A stretch of 64,000 bases of DNA from Rhizobium etli 8C-3 (GCF_001908375.1 NZ_CP017244.1:2170001-2234000); one strand, 5' to 3'. Positions 8,385 to 17,844 are shown, counted from the stretch's first letter. Program-made: numbers and translations. The notes: generated by a model not told the origin, from the sequence alone.

Positions 8385-10304
8385 ATGACCTTGACCTCGA
8401 CGAAGCCACCCGGAAACGGACTCCCTGCCGAAGACGATCACCGGGGAACGGCGAATTTTCCACTCCTCGTGCTCGCAGCTCTCGGCGTCGTCTACGGCGA
8501 TATCGGCACGAGCCCGATTTATGCATTCCGCGAAGCCCTGAAGGTCTCCGGTCAGGTGTCAGGGATGGTTGACGGCAAGCAGATTCTGGGTTTGCTTTCC
8601 CTGATCGTCTGGGCATTGACCTCCATCGTCGCCGTCAAATACGTAGGCTTCGTTCTGAGAGCCGACAACAAAGGAGAAGGCGGCACGCTTTCACTGATGT
8701 CGCTCGCCCGCGAGAGCCTTGAAGGCAGACCGGTCTGGGTTCTTGTTCTTGGCATTGCCGGCGCCTCGCTGTTTCTGGGCGATGCCATCATCACTCCTGC
8801 GATATCGGTATTATCGGCCGTCGAAGGCCTCGAGGTCGTCGCTCCGCAGCTTTCGCATTGGGTCGTTCCGACCACGGTTGTCATCATAACGGTCCTGTTT
8901 CTCGTGCAACGTTTCGGGACAGGCGGTGTCGCATCGGTATTCGGGCCGGTCACCGCATTATGGTTCCTGACACTTGGCGTCTCCGGCCTTGCTCATATCC
9001 TCCAACAGCCCCTGATCCTCTCGGCCATCAATCCGCTCCACGCCATTGAATTTCTCGGCACCCATACTGGAATTTCGGTGCCGGTTCTGGGTGCAGTGTT
9101 TTTGGCGGTAACCGGCGCTGAGGCGCTTTATGTCGATCTTGGGCATTTCGGGCGAAAGCCGATCGTCTTTGCCTGGTTCGCGCTGGTGTTTCCAAGCCTG
9201 CTTTTGAACTATTTCGGACAGGGCGCATATGTCCTCAGCCATCCTGAGGACATCGAACATCCGTTTTTTGCAATGCAGCCCGAATGGGCACAATTTCCTG
9301 TGGTCGCCCTCGCCACCGCTGCAACCGTCATTGCCAGCCAGGCAGTCATATCCGGAGCATATTCCCTTATCCGCCAAGCGATGCATCTCAATCTTCTGCC
9401 GCGCTTCAGCATCCGTCATACGTCGGAAACTCAGGCCGGGCAGATCTACATGCCCCAGATCAATGGCCTGTTGTTCGTCGCCGTCATCGTATTGGTGATC
9501 ACCTTTCGCAATTCGAGCGGTCTGTCGGCCGCCTACGGGATCGCCGTCACCGGCGAGATGCTTATTACCGCCATCTTGCTTTTCGTCGTCGTGCGACGCG
9601 TCTGGAGATGGCGACTGACACTTGCGCTGCTCGTAATCGCACCGCTGATCTTGATAGACACCAGCTTCTTCGTCGCCAACGTCGCAAAATTCGCACAAGG
9701 CGGCTGGGTTCCCGTCGCCGTGGCCCTAACCCTTGCGTTCTTGATGCAAACCTGGATTTCCGGGCGCCGCTTGCTGACAATTCGAACGAGGGCAGACGAG
9801 GTCCCGCTCACGATGATCATCGATAATCTGACAAGGAAAAAGCCGTCGACGGTACCGGGAACTGCGGTGTTTCTGACGAGCGACGTCGAAGGTGCGCCTA
9901 CTGCTCTCTTGCATAGCATGAAGCACTACAAGGTGCTGCACGAGCACAATATCATCCTCAGCGTTCTGACGTCCCCGTCACCTTATGTTGCCGATGACGA
10001 GAAAATCCTCCTTGAGCGCCTGCATCCCCTGTTCAGCCGCATCGTCATCACCTTTGGCTATATGGAGACCCCCAACATTCCCCGCGCCCTTATCCTGGCG
10101 CGCAAGCTCGGCCTGAAATTCGACATCATGTCGACCACCTTTTTCCTGTCGCGCAGGACGATCTTGCCGTCCGATAAAGGCGGCATGCCGTTGTGGCAGG
10201 ATCGGGTGTTCATCGCACTCGCGCACAATGCCAGCAACGCGACTGAGTATTTCCGGCTCCCGACCGGGCGTGTCGTCGAACTCGGTATCCAGGTGACGAT
10301 CTGA
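8385..10304 (+). CDS. kup: Low-affinity potassium transporter Kup
   Basis: From ATG at 8385 the protein has 639 residues, the usual Kup length, with the diagnostic N-terminal motif AALGVVYGDIGTSPIYAFRE followed by about 12 membrane segments and a hydrophilic C-terminal domain of about 150 residues. Kup imports potassium with protons. The same frame is open further upstream to 8217, but the extra residues do not resemble Kup. The ribosome-binding site (CAGGAA) is unusually close to this ATG, so the exact start is uncertain. It is a single gene; nothing nearby suggests specific regulation. Confidence 0.93.
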   Translation: MTLTSTKPPGNGLPAEDDHRGTANFPLLVLAALGVVYGDIGTSPIYAFREALKVSGQVSGMVDGKQILGLLSLIVWALTSIVAVKYVGFVLRADNKGEGGTLSLMSLARESLEGRPVWVLVLGIAGASLFLGDAIITPAISVLSAVEGLEVVAPQLSHWVVPTTVVIITVLFLVQRFGTGGVASVFGPVTALWFLTLGVSGLAHILQQPLILSAINPLHAIEFLGTHTGISVPVLGAVFLAVTGAEALYVDLGHFGRKPIVFAWFALVFPSLLLNYFGQGAYVLSHPEDIEHPFFAMQPEWAQFPVVALATAATVIASQAVISGAYSLIRQAMHLNLLPRFSIRHTSETQAGQIYMPQINGLLFVAVIVLVITFRNSSGLSAAYGIAVTGEMLITAILLFVVVRRVWRWRLTLALLVIAPLILIDTSFFVANVAKFAQGGWVPVAVALTLAFLMQTWISGRRLLTIRTRADEVPLTMIIDNLTRKKPSTVPGTAVFLTSDVEGAPTALLHSMKHYKVLHEHNIILSVLTSPSPYVADDEKILLERLHPLFSRIVITFGYMETPNIPRALILARKLGLKFDIMSTTFFLSRRTILPSDKGGMPLWQDRVFIALAHNASNATEYFRLPTGRVVELGIQVTI

Positions 10305-10538
10305 CTGGCGCCCTCATCGGCGCAGCGCCTGCGTTGCGCTCATGAGCGAAGAGCTTGCCTGGTGATCGTGACGAAGGCGAAAGAGGAGCCGCGCTTCGAG
10401 GCATCGTCGAACCCGCCGTCAGCGGCAATGGCCGGGCCGGTCCTCGGCTTCGATCTTCCAACGGGTCGCTTCCAGAAAGTTGCCGCTGGAGACTTCAGGT
10501 AAGAGCACGGCTTGCTTCCGGCAAATTGACTGTCGCTC

Positions 10539-10749
10539 TAAAGCTTCGGCGTCAGCATCTCAAACCGGTCGCGGACGGTGGAGCAGAGATCGCCGCCAAG
10601 GCGGGCGATCGCATCGACTGCTGCTGGATCAACGTGGAAGCGCTCCGGATCGACAACACCGTCACGATAGTGCGCAAAGACGATTTCACCGAGGATAGCT
10701 TGTAGCGCTCGCGCTCGCTCAGTGCCGTAAAGTCGAAGGAGATGCTCAA
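10539..10749 (-). pseudogene. Flavin reductase-family gene with internal frameshifting deletion
   Basis: The first codons from TTG at 10749 read MSISFDFTALSERERYKL, the N-terminus of flavin reductase-like FMN-binding proteins. The next bases continue in another frame as ILGEIVFAHYRDGVV, then DAIARLGGDLCSTVRDRFEM, ending at TAG near 10539. That is the C-terminal part of the same family. About 66 codons remain of an expected 200, so the FMN-binding core has been deleted and the halves are out of frame. It directly follows the racemase stop and was once the last gene of that operon. Confidence 0.75.
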
Positions 10750-10750
10750 A

Positions 10751-11494
10751 TCAGCTTGCTGTCCCTATCGGGGCAAATCTGCTCATGGCGCCGGTGAAGG
10801 CCTTGGGAAGCGGCGGGGCATAGGAGCCACGCTTGCTGGTCGAAAGTCCGAGCGACACCAGCGCCTCGGCCTGCTTCACCGCCGCGGCAACGCCATCGAC
10901 GACCGGAACACCATAGATCTCCTGCAAATCGCGCGCGAGATCTGTCATGCCCGCACAGCCGAGCACGATTGCTTCTGCACCATCTTCTGAAAGTGCCCTT
11001 TCGATTTCAGCCCGAAGCTTCCCGATAGCACCGGAGGCCCCGTTTTCGAGTTCGAGCACTGGGATGTCGGATGCCCTTACCTTCGCCCGGCCGCCCATGC
11101 CGTAGCGGCGGACAAGATTGTCGATGAGCACGCGGGAGCGTTCCAGCGTGGTAACGACCGTGAAACGTTGCGCCAAAAAGCCGGCCGTCGCCACCGCAGA
11201 TTCGCAAAGGCCGAGAACCGGCACATCGGCAAAGGCGCGCGCGGCATCAAGGCCGGTGTCGTCGAAACAGGCGACGACCGCCGCGTCATAGCCGGCCCCC
11301 TGGCGCTCCTTCAGCTCCATCAGCAGTCCCGGGATTGCCAGCGCCCCGTCATAGTGGCCCTCGATCGAAACCGGTCCCATACGGGACGTGGCCGCGATGA
11401 TGTCCGTTCCTGTTGCGGCGACGGCGCGTGCGGCGATAGCAGCCTTTTCCGTCATCGAGGCCGTCGTGTTGGGGTTTACCAGCAATATGCGCAT
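10751..11494 (-). CDS. Asp/Glu/hydantoin racemase family protein
   Basis: The 247-residue cytoplasmic protein has the hydantoin racemase opening ILLVNPNTTASMT and the two catalytic cysteines in VVACFDDTG (C76) and VLGCAGM (C180). Members racemise 5-substituted hydantoins, aspartate or glutamate without cofactor. Its ATG begins one base after the stop of the upstream permease gene, so it belongs to the polyamine-type ABC operon; the importer may therefore carry a hydantoin, amino acid or related nitrogen compound rather than a polyamine. The flavin reductase-like gene that followed it is broken, so the pathway may be incomplete in this strain. Confidence 0.85.
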   Translation of the reverse strand: MRILLVNPNTTASMTEKAAIAARAVAATGTDIIAATSRMGPVSIEGHYDGALAIPGLLMELKERQGAGYDAAVVACFDDTGLDAARAFADVPVLGLCESAVATAGFLAQRFTVVTTLERSRVLIDNLVRRYGMGGRAKVRASDIPVLELENGASGAIGKLRAEIERALSEDGAEAIVLGCAGMTDLARDLQEIYGVPVVDGVAAAVKQAEALVSLGLSTSKRGSYAPPLPKAFTGAMSRFAPIGTAS

Positions 11495-11495
11495 G

Positions 11496-12317
11496 TCATT
11501 TGAACTTTGCCTGCCGCCGGCTGAGCATCATCATGATGGCGAGCGCGACGAGGATAATGGTGAAGGAGAAGAGCGTCGTCACGGTTCCGAGCGCATAGAG
11601 CACGGGCGTCGTGACGTTCGTCGTCATGCCGTAGATTTCGAGCGGCAGCGTGTTGTAGGTACCCGACGTCATCAGCGTGCGGGCGAATTCGTCATAGGAG
11701 AGCGTGAAGCCGAAAAGGCCGACGCCGATCAGGCTCGGCAGGATCATCGGCAAAACGACGTGCCGGAAGGTCTGCCATGAGTTTGCGCCGAGATCGCGCG
11801 CCGCTTCCTCATAGGCCGGAGAGAACCGGTTGAAGACGGCAAACATGATCAGAACGCCGAACGGCAGCGTCCAGGTGAGGTGGGCGCCGAAAGCCGAGGA
11901 ATACCAGGCAGGCTTCAGACCGCCTTGCTGGAAGACGACGCCGATGCCGAGCGAAATGATGATCGAGGGAACAACGAGGCTCGCAACGGTCGCATAAAAC
12001 AGTGCCGTCGAGCCCCGGAACTTCCGGCGGAAGGCCAGACCTGCGAGCAGCGAGACGGCGACGGTGACGATCATCACCATCAGGCCGAGCAAAAAGGATC
12101 GTTTGAAGGAGGCGCCGAAATCGCCGACGGCCTGTTTTTCGAAAAGGTTGAAGAACCAGTGAACCGAAACCCCGTTCAGCGGGAAGGTCAGGCCACCGTC
12201 CGGCCCCTGGAACGACAGGATCACAATCGCCGAGAGCGGGCCGTAGAGAAAGACCACGAAGACGGCGAAAAAGACCGCGAGCACGTAGAATTCGACGGTT
12301 CGCTTTTCATGGTTCAT
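11496..12317 (-). CDS. ABC transporter permease, PotC type
   Basis: The 273-residue inner-membrane protein has about six membrane segments and the EAA loop (YEEAARDLGANSWQTF) of polyamine/opine/iron-type permeases. Its length and N-terminus (EFYVLAVFFAVFVVFLYGPL) match PotC. It pairs with the PotB-like permease upstream, whose stop lies one base before its ATG. The operon pairs it with a racemase, which makes the actual cargo uncertain. Confidence 0.9.
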   Translation of the reverse strand: MNHEKRTVEFYVLAVFFAVFVVFLYGPLSAIVILSFQGPDGGLTFPLNGVSVHWFFNLFEKQAVGDFGASFKRSFLLGLMVMIVTVAVSLLAGLAFRRKFRGSTALFYATVASLVVPSIIISLGIGVVFQQGGLKPAWYSSAFGAHLTWTLPFGVLIMFAVFNRFSPAYEEAARDLGANSWQTFRHVVLPMILPSLIGVGLFGFTLSYDEFARTLMTSGTYNTLPLEIYGMTTNVTTPVLYALGTVTTLFSFTIILVALAIMMMLSRRQAKFK

Positions 12318-12318
12318 C

Positions 12319-13233
12319 TCAAAGCTCCTTGCGGATGTCGACGACGCGCAGAATGGCGGCGACCATCAAGAGCACGACGACCAGAAGCACGACAGCATTG
12401 GCGGCAGCGGCCGGATACTGCAGCAGCGACATCTGGTTTTTCATCATCAGCGCCACCGAAGCGCTCTGGCCGCCGGACATGACCTGCACGGTGGAAAAAT
12501 CCGCCATCACCAGGGTCACGACGAAGATCGTACCGATCGCCATGCCCGGTTTTGCAAGCGGGATGACGACGTTCCAGAGGATCTGCCAGCCGCTGGCACC
12601 GGCATCGCGCGCCGCCTCGAAGAGCGAGCGGTCGATGCGCATCAGCGTGTTGAAGATCGGCGTCACCATGAAGAGCGTATAAAGGTGCACCATGGCGAGT
12701 ACGACGGCGAAATCGGAGTAGAGCAACCACTCGATCGGCTGTGGGATGAGGCCCATCTCGATCAGCGTCGTATTGACGAGCCCATTGCGGCCGAGCACGG
12801 GGATCCACGAGATCATGCGGATGATGTTCGACGTCATGAAGGGCACGGTGCAGACAAGGAAGAGGATCATCTGCGTCGAGGTCTTGCGGATATGGAAAGC
12901 CAGAAAATAGGCGACCCAAAAACCGATGAGGAGCGTGAGTGCCCAGACGATGACGGTGAACTTGAGCGTGTTGAGGTAGATCTTCCAGGTGACCCACGAA
13001 CCGAGCGTCTCGGTATAATTCATGGTGAGGAAGGCGGGATAGAGCCCCGCAAAGTCATAATCCCAGAAGCTCACGACAGCGATCATCGCGATCGGCAGCA
13101 GGAAGAAGAAACCGAGGATCAGAAAGAGCGGCAGAGCCTGGAAATAGGAAATCGCAGCCAGCGGAAGGCGAAAACCGCCACTTTTAACGCGCTCAGCCTT
13201 CTCACCGGGTTGTGCGGAAGCGATCGTTGCCAT
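12319..13233 (-). CDS. ABC transporter permease, PotB type
   Basis: From ATG at 13233 (MATIASAQPGEKAERV) the protein has 304 residues, about six membrane segments and the EAA loop (LFEAARDAGASGWQILW). The frame is open far upstream, but AGAGGA nine bases before this ATG and family length decide the start. It forms the membrane channel with the PotC-type permease. It is separated from the binding-protein gene by about 150 bases containing a GC-rich repeat. Confidence 0.9.
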   Translation of the reverse strand: MATIASAQPGEKAERVKSGGFRLPLAAISYFQALPLFLILGFFFLLPIAMIAVVSFWDYDFAGLYPAFLTMNYTETLGSWVTWKIYLNTLKFTVIVWALTLLIGFWVAYFLAFHIRKTSTQMILFLVCTVPFMTSNIIRMISWIPVLGRNGLVNTTLIEMGLIPQPIEWLLYSDFAVVLAMVHLYTLFMVTPIFNTLMRIDRSLFEAARDAGASGWQILWNVVIPLAKPGMAIGTIFVVTLVMADFSTVQVMSGGQSASVALMMKNQMSLLQYPAAAANAVVLLVVVLLMVAAILRVVDIRKEL

Positions 13234-13284
13234 CTGCCATCCTCTTAGACATTCGCGGAAACCAAACTGGAAGGGATCCGAAAG

Positions 13285-13350
13285 ACCCCTCCCCAGCCCT
13301 CCCGCAGAAGGAGGGAGTGTCTGCCGCGGCCTCTCCGGTCCCTCCTCCTG
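13285..13350 (-). repeat. Rhizobial intergenic palindrome, RIME-like, inside operon
   Basis: The sequence between binding-protein and permease genes contains C-rich and G-rich blocks that pair (CCCTCC at 13297-13302 with GGAGGG at 13310-13315, then more pyrimidine-rich and GGGGG blocks). The wording CCCCTCCCCAGCCCTCCC followed by AGAAGGAGGGAG is the pattern of dispersed intergenic repeats common in Rhizobium. Assignment to a named repeat family is from memory. It may stabilise the upstream binding-protein message. Confidence 0.55.
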
Positions 13351-13384
13351 TCGGGGGATTGAGGAGACGAACGCGGCGAGCACC

Positions 13385-14683
13385 TTATGCGGCGATGAAC
13401 TCGTTCCAGCGGCGGACCATGTAGCGGTCTTCATCCATGACCGAGTTCCAGCAGGCAACAGCGCCCATGCGGGCCTCGAAGGAGCCGCCATCGCGCACGG
13501 CGCCGGCCTTCTCCATGACCTTGCCTTCCGGCGAGAGAATGTCGCCCTGCGCCGGCTTGCCCTCGATCCAGTAGCCCCATTCATCGGCCGACATGAAGCC
13601 CTTGGCGGTTTCCATGCAGGCAGAGTAGTAGCCCTGGCGGTTGAGGTAGCCGCCGACCCAGCCGGATGTGTACCAGTTGATGTACTCGTAGGCGGCGTCG
13701 AGCTGAGCACCCTTGAGGTGCGAGGCAAGGCCGAGACCGCCGCCCCACGCGCGGTAGCCTTCCTTGAGCGGCTGGTATTTGCAGGCAATACCCTTGGAAC
13801 GGACAGCGGCAACGGCCGGCGACCACATCGACTGGATGACGACCTCGCCCGACGCCATCAGGTTGACCGACTCGTCGAAGCTCTTCCAGAAGGCGCGGAA
13901 CTGGCCTTCGCTCTTTGCCTTGATCAGGAATTCTATCGTCTTGTCGATCTCTTCCTTGGTCATGTTGCCCTTGTCGGCATATTTGATGTTGCCCATGGCT
14001 TCCATGATCATCGCGGCATCCATGATGCCGATCGAGGGAATGTTCAGGATCGAGGTCTTGCCCTTGAACTTCGGATCCATGATGTCGGCCCAGGTGGTGA
14101 TCTCGCGGCCGACGAGATCCGGACGGATGCCCAGGGTGTCGGCGTTGTAAATGGTCGGAACCATCGTCATCCACTTCGTCGGCTCCTTGGCGAAGGTCTT
14201 GGAATCGGCGCCTTCGACGAAGCCGACCGTATGCGGTGCAGTACCCTGCGCAATGACGCTGTCCGGCTTCATCTTGCCGTTGATGAAGAGCGGCACGATC
14301 TTGTCGAAATATTTCAGCTTCGACGTGTCCATCGGCTGGAGGACGCCGGTCGGAAAGACCTTCTTGGCAATCCAGTATTCGATGTCGGCGATGTCATAGC
14401 TGTCCGGCTGGGTGACCGCACGCTGGGCAGCAGCGTCGGAGTCCGTTGCCGTCATCTCAAGCGTGATGCCGAGGTCCTTCTTGCACTGTTCGGCGATCGC
14501 GTTGATGTTGGAAACGCCCGTGCCGAACTGGCGAAGCGTGATGCTGGACTGCGCCCAGATCGTCGGAAAGCCGGTGATCAGGCCCGAGCCGGCGGCCGCA
14601 CCGATCGCGGCAGCGCCCGTCTTCAAAAGCGAACGGCGGGAAATGCCCTTCGCGGTCTTGGTTGTCTTCGTTTCAGTCGTCAT
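13385..14683 (-). CDS. Periplasmic binding protein of PotABCD-type importer (Tat signal)
   Basis: From ATG at 14683 the precursor has 432 residues. The N-terminus has a twin-arginine pattern, GISRRSLLKTG, followed by an alanine/glycine-rich hydrophobic stretch, so export by Tat is likely. The mature part (SITLRQFGTGVSNINAI and TDSDAAAQRAVTQP) belongs to the PotD/PotF-like binding-protein group. The start is chosen over an upstream in-frame codon at 14737 because GGGGA precedes it. It is the second gene of the operon, behind the ATPase. Confidence 0.88.
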   Translation of the reverse strand: MTTETKTTKTAKGISRRSLLKTGAAAIGAAAGSGLITGFPTIWAQSSITLRQFGTGVSNINAIAEQCKKDLGITLEMTATDSDAAAQRAVTQPDSYDIADIEYWIAKKVFPTGVLQPMDTSKLKYFDKIVPLFINGKMKPDSVIAQGTAPHTVGFVEGADSKTFAKEPTKWMTMVPTIYNADTLGIRPDLVGREITTWADIMDPKFKGKTSILNIPSIGIMDAAMIMEAMGNIKYADKGNMTKEEIDKTIEFLIKAKSEGQFRAFWKSFDESVNLMASGEVVIQSMWSPAVAAVRSKGIACKYQPLKEGYRAWGGGLGLASHLKGAQLDAAYEYINWYTSGWVGGYLNRQGYYSACMETAKGFMSADEWGYWIEGKPAQGDILSPEGKVMEKAGAVRDGGSFEARMGAVACWNSVMDEDRYMVRRWNEFIAA

Positions 14684-14711
14684 GTCAGTTCCCCTTTTTT
14701 GATTGCAAAGT

Positions 14712-15794
14712 TCAAGGACGGCCGAGGAGGATGGCATCCTCCAGGGTCCAACTCAAAGCCACCGCATCGCCGATCGATACGGGTCTGGCGAAGTAATCGC
14801 CGTCGCTCGCGATGACCGTAAAGTCGTCACTGCCCGCGCCGATTGCGGTGATTTTCACCGAAGCGCCGCGGTATTCGATGTTGGAAACCACGCCGTGGAA
14901 GCCGAGCGTCTTTTCCGCAGGCGCTTCGAGGCGGACGCGATCGGTGCGGATGCCGATATCGATAGGCTCGCCCACCTTCCTGCCCTCACCACGCACGGAA
15001 AATGTCTGGCCTTCCGGCACCTTGAGGGTGATCACGCCGCCTTCGGCAGCGACCACGCGTCCGGATAGAACGTTGTGGTCGCCCATGAAACGGGCGACGA
15101 AAGCCGTGGCCGGGCGCTCGAAGACCTGGCGCGGTGCTGCCGCCTGTTCGATCTTGCCGTCATTCATGACGACAATCATGTCGGCAAGCGCCATCGCCTC
15201 TTCCTGGCTGTGCGTCACATGGACGAAGGTGATGCCAAGCGTCTTTTGAAGCTTCTTGAGCTCGGCGCGCATACGGATCTTCAAGAACGGGTCGAGGGCC
15301 GACAAGGGCTCGTCAAGCAGCAGCGCTTCCGGATCGGTGATCAGCGCCCGCGCCAGCGCCACGCGCTGCTGCTGGCCGCCCGAAAGCTGCGCCGGACGCC
15401 TGGTCGCGTAAGCTTCCATCTGCATCAGCTTCAGCATCTCCAGCGCCTTGGCCCGGCGCTCGTCCTTGCCCAGTCCCTTCATCTTCAGGCTGAAGGCGAC
15501 ATTGTCGATAAGGTCCAGATGTGGAAAGAGTGCATAAGACTGAAACATCATCGCCGTGCCGCGTTTGGCGGGAGGAAAGTCGGTCACGACGGTATTGCCG
15601 AGGCGGATATCGCCCGACGAGATGCTTTCATGGCCGGCGATCATGCGGAGCGTCGAGGTCTTGCCGCAGCCCGATGGGCCGAGGAAGCAGCAATATGACC
15701 CAGCCGGAATCTTCAAGCTGATGGCGTGGACCGCAGTCGTCGCGCCATAAACCTTCGAAACGGATGCTATATCGATTTCCGCCGCTTTCGACAT
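14712..15794 (-). CDS. ABC transporter ATPase, PotA type
   Basis: The 360-residue ATPase has Walker A GPSGCGKTS (about residues 38-46), the QLSGGQQQRVALARAL signature region, Walker B (LLLDEPLSALD) and a C-terminal TOBE domain, as in PotA/FbpC proteins. It is the first gene of the minus-strand operon (ATPase, binding protein, two permeases, racemase, flavin reductase remnant). AGGGGAAG lies upstream of ATG at 15794. The divergent GntR gene probably regulates it through the palindrome at 15966. Confidence 0.92.
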   Translation of the reverse strand: MSKAAEIDIASVSKVYGATTAVHAISLKIPAGSYCCFLGPSGCGKTSTLRMIAGHESISSGDIRLGNTVVTDFPPAKRGTAMMFQSYALFPHLDLIDNVAFSLKMKGLGKDERRAKALEMLKLMQMEAYATRRPAQLSGGQQQRVALARALITDPEALLLDEPLSALDPFLKIRMRAELKKLQKTLGITFVHVTHSQEEAMALADMIVVMNDGKIEQAAAPRQVFERPATAFVARFMGDHNVLSGRVVAAEGGVITLKVPEGQTFSVRGEGRKVGEPIDIGIRTDRVRLEAPAEKTLGFHGVVSNIEYRGASVKITAIGAGSDDFTVIASDGDYFARPVSIGDAVALSWTLEDAILLGRP

Positions 15795-15965
15795 CGTGTC
15801 TTCCCCTGTTCGAGAAAGATCGATGCATCCGCCGTGCCAGTTTTGTCGCCGGCCTCAAATCCCATGAATCACTTGGCTTTTTCGGAAGGTCCAAAGCTCC
15901 CGCCCAATTCAGTCCTCCATCGACGTGCACAGGAAATAGGCTTTTGTCCGCGATTTATGCAGATG

Positions 15966-15977
15966 ATCGTATACAAT
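15966..15977. promoter_or_regulatory. Candidate FCD-GntR operator (GTATAC core)
   Basis: ATCGTATACAAT is a near-perfect palindrome around GTATAC in the AT-rich region between the divergent ATPase and GntR genes. FCD/VanR-type GntR regulators often bind TNGTATACNA-like sites. Its position in the shared promoter region fits autoregulation plus control of the importer operon. No binding data exist here. Confidence 0.5.
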
Positions 15978-16062
15978 TTGACCTGCATTTTGCTTGCAAA
16001 TTCCGTTTAACATTTCTTGCGAAGCTGTCTATCATTGGGGTGATAATCAGGTATCCGATTTC

Positions 16063-16776
16063 ATGAAGTCCACCTCTGACGCAGTTCTTTCGACAGATGA
16101 TTCAGCCGAGACAGGCGCGCAGCAAATTCGTGATGCGATCCGCGATGCGATTGTCGAGCGCCGCCTTTCTCCGGGCACGAAACTTTCTGAAGGCGATGTC
16201 GGAAATCTCTTCAACGTCAGCCGCACGCTTGCCCGTGCCGCACTCCAGGCGCTGTCTTACGAGGGACTCGTCAGCGTCGAGAAGAACCGCGGCGCCTTCG
16301 TCGCCTATCCCTCCCCTGACGAGGCCCGTCAGATTTTCGCTGCCCGGCGTCTCGTGGAGCCCGGAATCCTGCGCGAAGCGGCCGCGCGAATTACACCTTC
16401 GCAGATTGAGCACCTGAAGCAGCTTCTATTGGAAGAGGGCCGTCTGATGAGCGAGCGCGGCCAAACAGCGCGACGCGCGGAAATCAAGGCCTCCGGCGAT
16501 TTTCACTTGATGCTCGCACAGATTTCCGGCAATGCCATCATGCAGCGCTTCATGGAAGAACTCGTCGCCCGCTCCTCGCTCGTCATTGCTCTCTACGGTC
16601 AATCGACCGTATCAAGCTGCGGCCATACAGAGCATGGCGATATCGTTGCAGCCATCGAAAACGACGATCTCGATACCGCCTGCCGACTGATGGTGCACCA
16701 TATTTCCCATATAGAAGCCGATCTGGATCTGCGCGAACGCAAAAGCTTCGGACTGAAGGAGGCCTTTTCCGTCTAG
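16063..16776 (+). CDS. GntR-family regulator (FCD subgroup)
   Basis: From ATG at 16063 (MKSTSDAVLSTDDS) the protein has 237 residues: an N-terminal winged helix (about residues 18-85, with LSPGTKLSEGDVGNLF and SRTLARAALQALSYEGLV) and a helical FCD ligand domain with the metal-site pattern DFHLMLAQISGN and a late HGDIVAAIENDD helix. It is transcribed divergently from the racemase/ABC operon and is its probable regulator. An upstream in-frame start at 15994 is possible but gives an atypical N-terminal extension overlapping the AT-rich promoter region. Confidence 0.85.
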   Translation: MKSTSDAVLSTDDSAETGAQQIRDAIRDAIVERRLSPGTKLSEGDVGNLFNVSRTLARAALQALSYEGLVSVEKNRGAFVAYPSPDEARQIFAARRLVEPGILREAAARITPSQIEHLKQLLLEEGRLMSERGQTARRAEIKASGDFHLMLAQISGNAIMQRFMEELVARSSLVIALYGQSTVSSCGHTEHGDIVAAIENDDLDTACRLMVHHISHIEADLDLRERKSFGLKEAFSV

Positions 16777-16836
16777 AATTGGCCAGCTTGGCACACGAAG
16801 GCTAATTCCGGCTGTCAGAGCATTGCCAACCCGGTT

Positions 16837-17844
16837 TCATTGCAGTGGTCTATCGGCGAAATGAGCCATCGCAAACTCGGCCGCATTCTGGTTGGATCTC
16901 CTTGCTTCGTCGAGCCAGAACGGAAACAACGAGGCCCCATGGAACAGGCCCGGCACGACATCGAGCCGCACATCGACATTGGAAGCCTTCAGCTTTTCGA
17001 AAAGCCGCTGAACATCCCCCCGCAAAGCCTCCTTGTCCCCGACTTGCAGCAGGGTCGGAGGAAAGCCTGAATAATCGCTGTTTATCGGCGACACGGTTTG
17101 AAGCGAGGCAGTCCCCTTGCCCGCATATTCTTTCCCCACCTGCTGCAGCCATTCGCGGCTCAGCGAAACCTCGTCCTTTCCATGCGCTGGAACCCCCGCA
17201 CCCTCAAAATCGGTAACCGGGCTGATAGCGATCACGGCAGCGGGCTTCTCGCCATTTGTGGCGATCTGGCGAAGGGACATTTGAAGTGCCAAGGTTGCGC
17301 CGACGGAATCTCCGATCACCACAATGTTTGCCGCCTCGTAGCCCGATTCAAGCAGCCATCGAAACGCAGTGACTGCATCCTCGACCTGCCTCGGAAAGCG
17401 GTACTGAGGCAAAAGCCGATATTCGATCAACAGCACATCGGCAGACGAGGCCTTCGCGAACGACGCGGCGATGTTTCGATGACTACGCAAGGAGCCGCCA
17501 TAAAGGCCTCCACCGTGGAGATAGAGGATCGCCCGTTTGCCAAGCGGGTGGTGGAGGCGAGCGGGCCAGATCAACTCGCCGTCAACGCCATCGGCATCGA
17601 CGTCTCGTATCTGTACCCGCGTTGGCTCAGGCGTGGCCCTCATCGCCTCCTCGAAGCGCAGCCTTCGGTCGCGAAACTCACTCTTGTCGTCTAAAAGCCG
17701 AGCAATGATTTCCTTGGCGCGCGATCGTGGATCCGACTTTGTTGCGCTGGCGCCATCGGCACGTGCCATACCGTTCAGCGATGATAGCAGAAGCAAGCAT
17801 GCCATCACCCTGAAAGCCAAACCGGTTTTTGATCGCAATGGCAT
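16837..17844 (-). CDS. Exported alpha/beta hydrolase, HSL-type esterase/lipase
   Basis: The 335-residue precursor has an N-terminal signal (FRVMACLLLLSSLNGMARA). The mature enzyme carries the hormone-sensitive-lipase oxyanion motif LHGGGLYGGS (near residue 110), the nucleophile elbow GDSVGA (S180), and late aspartate and histidine candidates in VGDKEALRG and PGLFHGAS. It should hydrolyse short-chain esters in the periplasm or outside the cell; the substrate is unknown. GAGGAG precedes ATG. It stands alone, flanked by a gene-poor region. Confidence 0.85.
   Translation of the reverse strand: MPLRSKTGLAFRVMACLLLLSSLNGMARADGASATKSDPRSRAKEIIARLLDDKSEFRDRRLRFEEAMRATPEPTRVQIRDVDADGVDGELIWPARLHHPLGKRAILYLHGGGLYGGSLRSHRNIAASFAKASSADVLLIEYRLLPQYRFPRQVEDAVTAFRWLLESGYEAANIVVIGDSVGATLALQMSLRQIATNGEKPAAVIAISPVTDFEGAGVPAHGKDEVSLSREWLQQVGKEYAGKGTASLQTVSPINSDYSGFPPTLLQVGDKEALRGDVQRLFEKLKASNVDVRLDVVPGLFHGASLFPFWLDEARRSNQNAAEFAMAHFADRPLQ

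Noticed and set aside
13234..13812. N-terminal extension of the PotB-type permease
   Set aside because: The extension is low-complexity antisense of the binding-protein gene; ATG at 13233 with AGAGGA is the better start.
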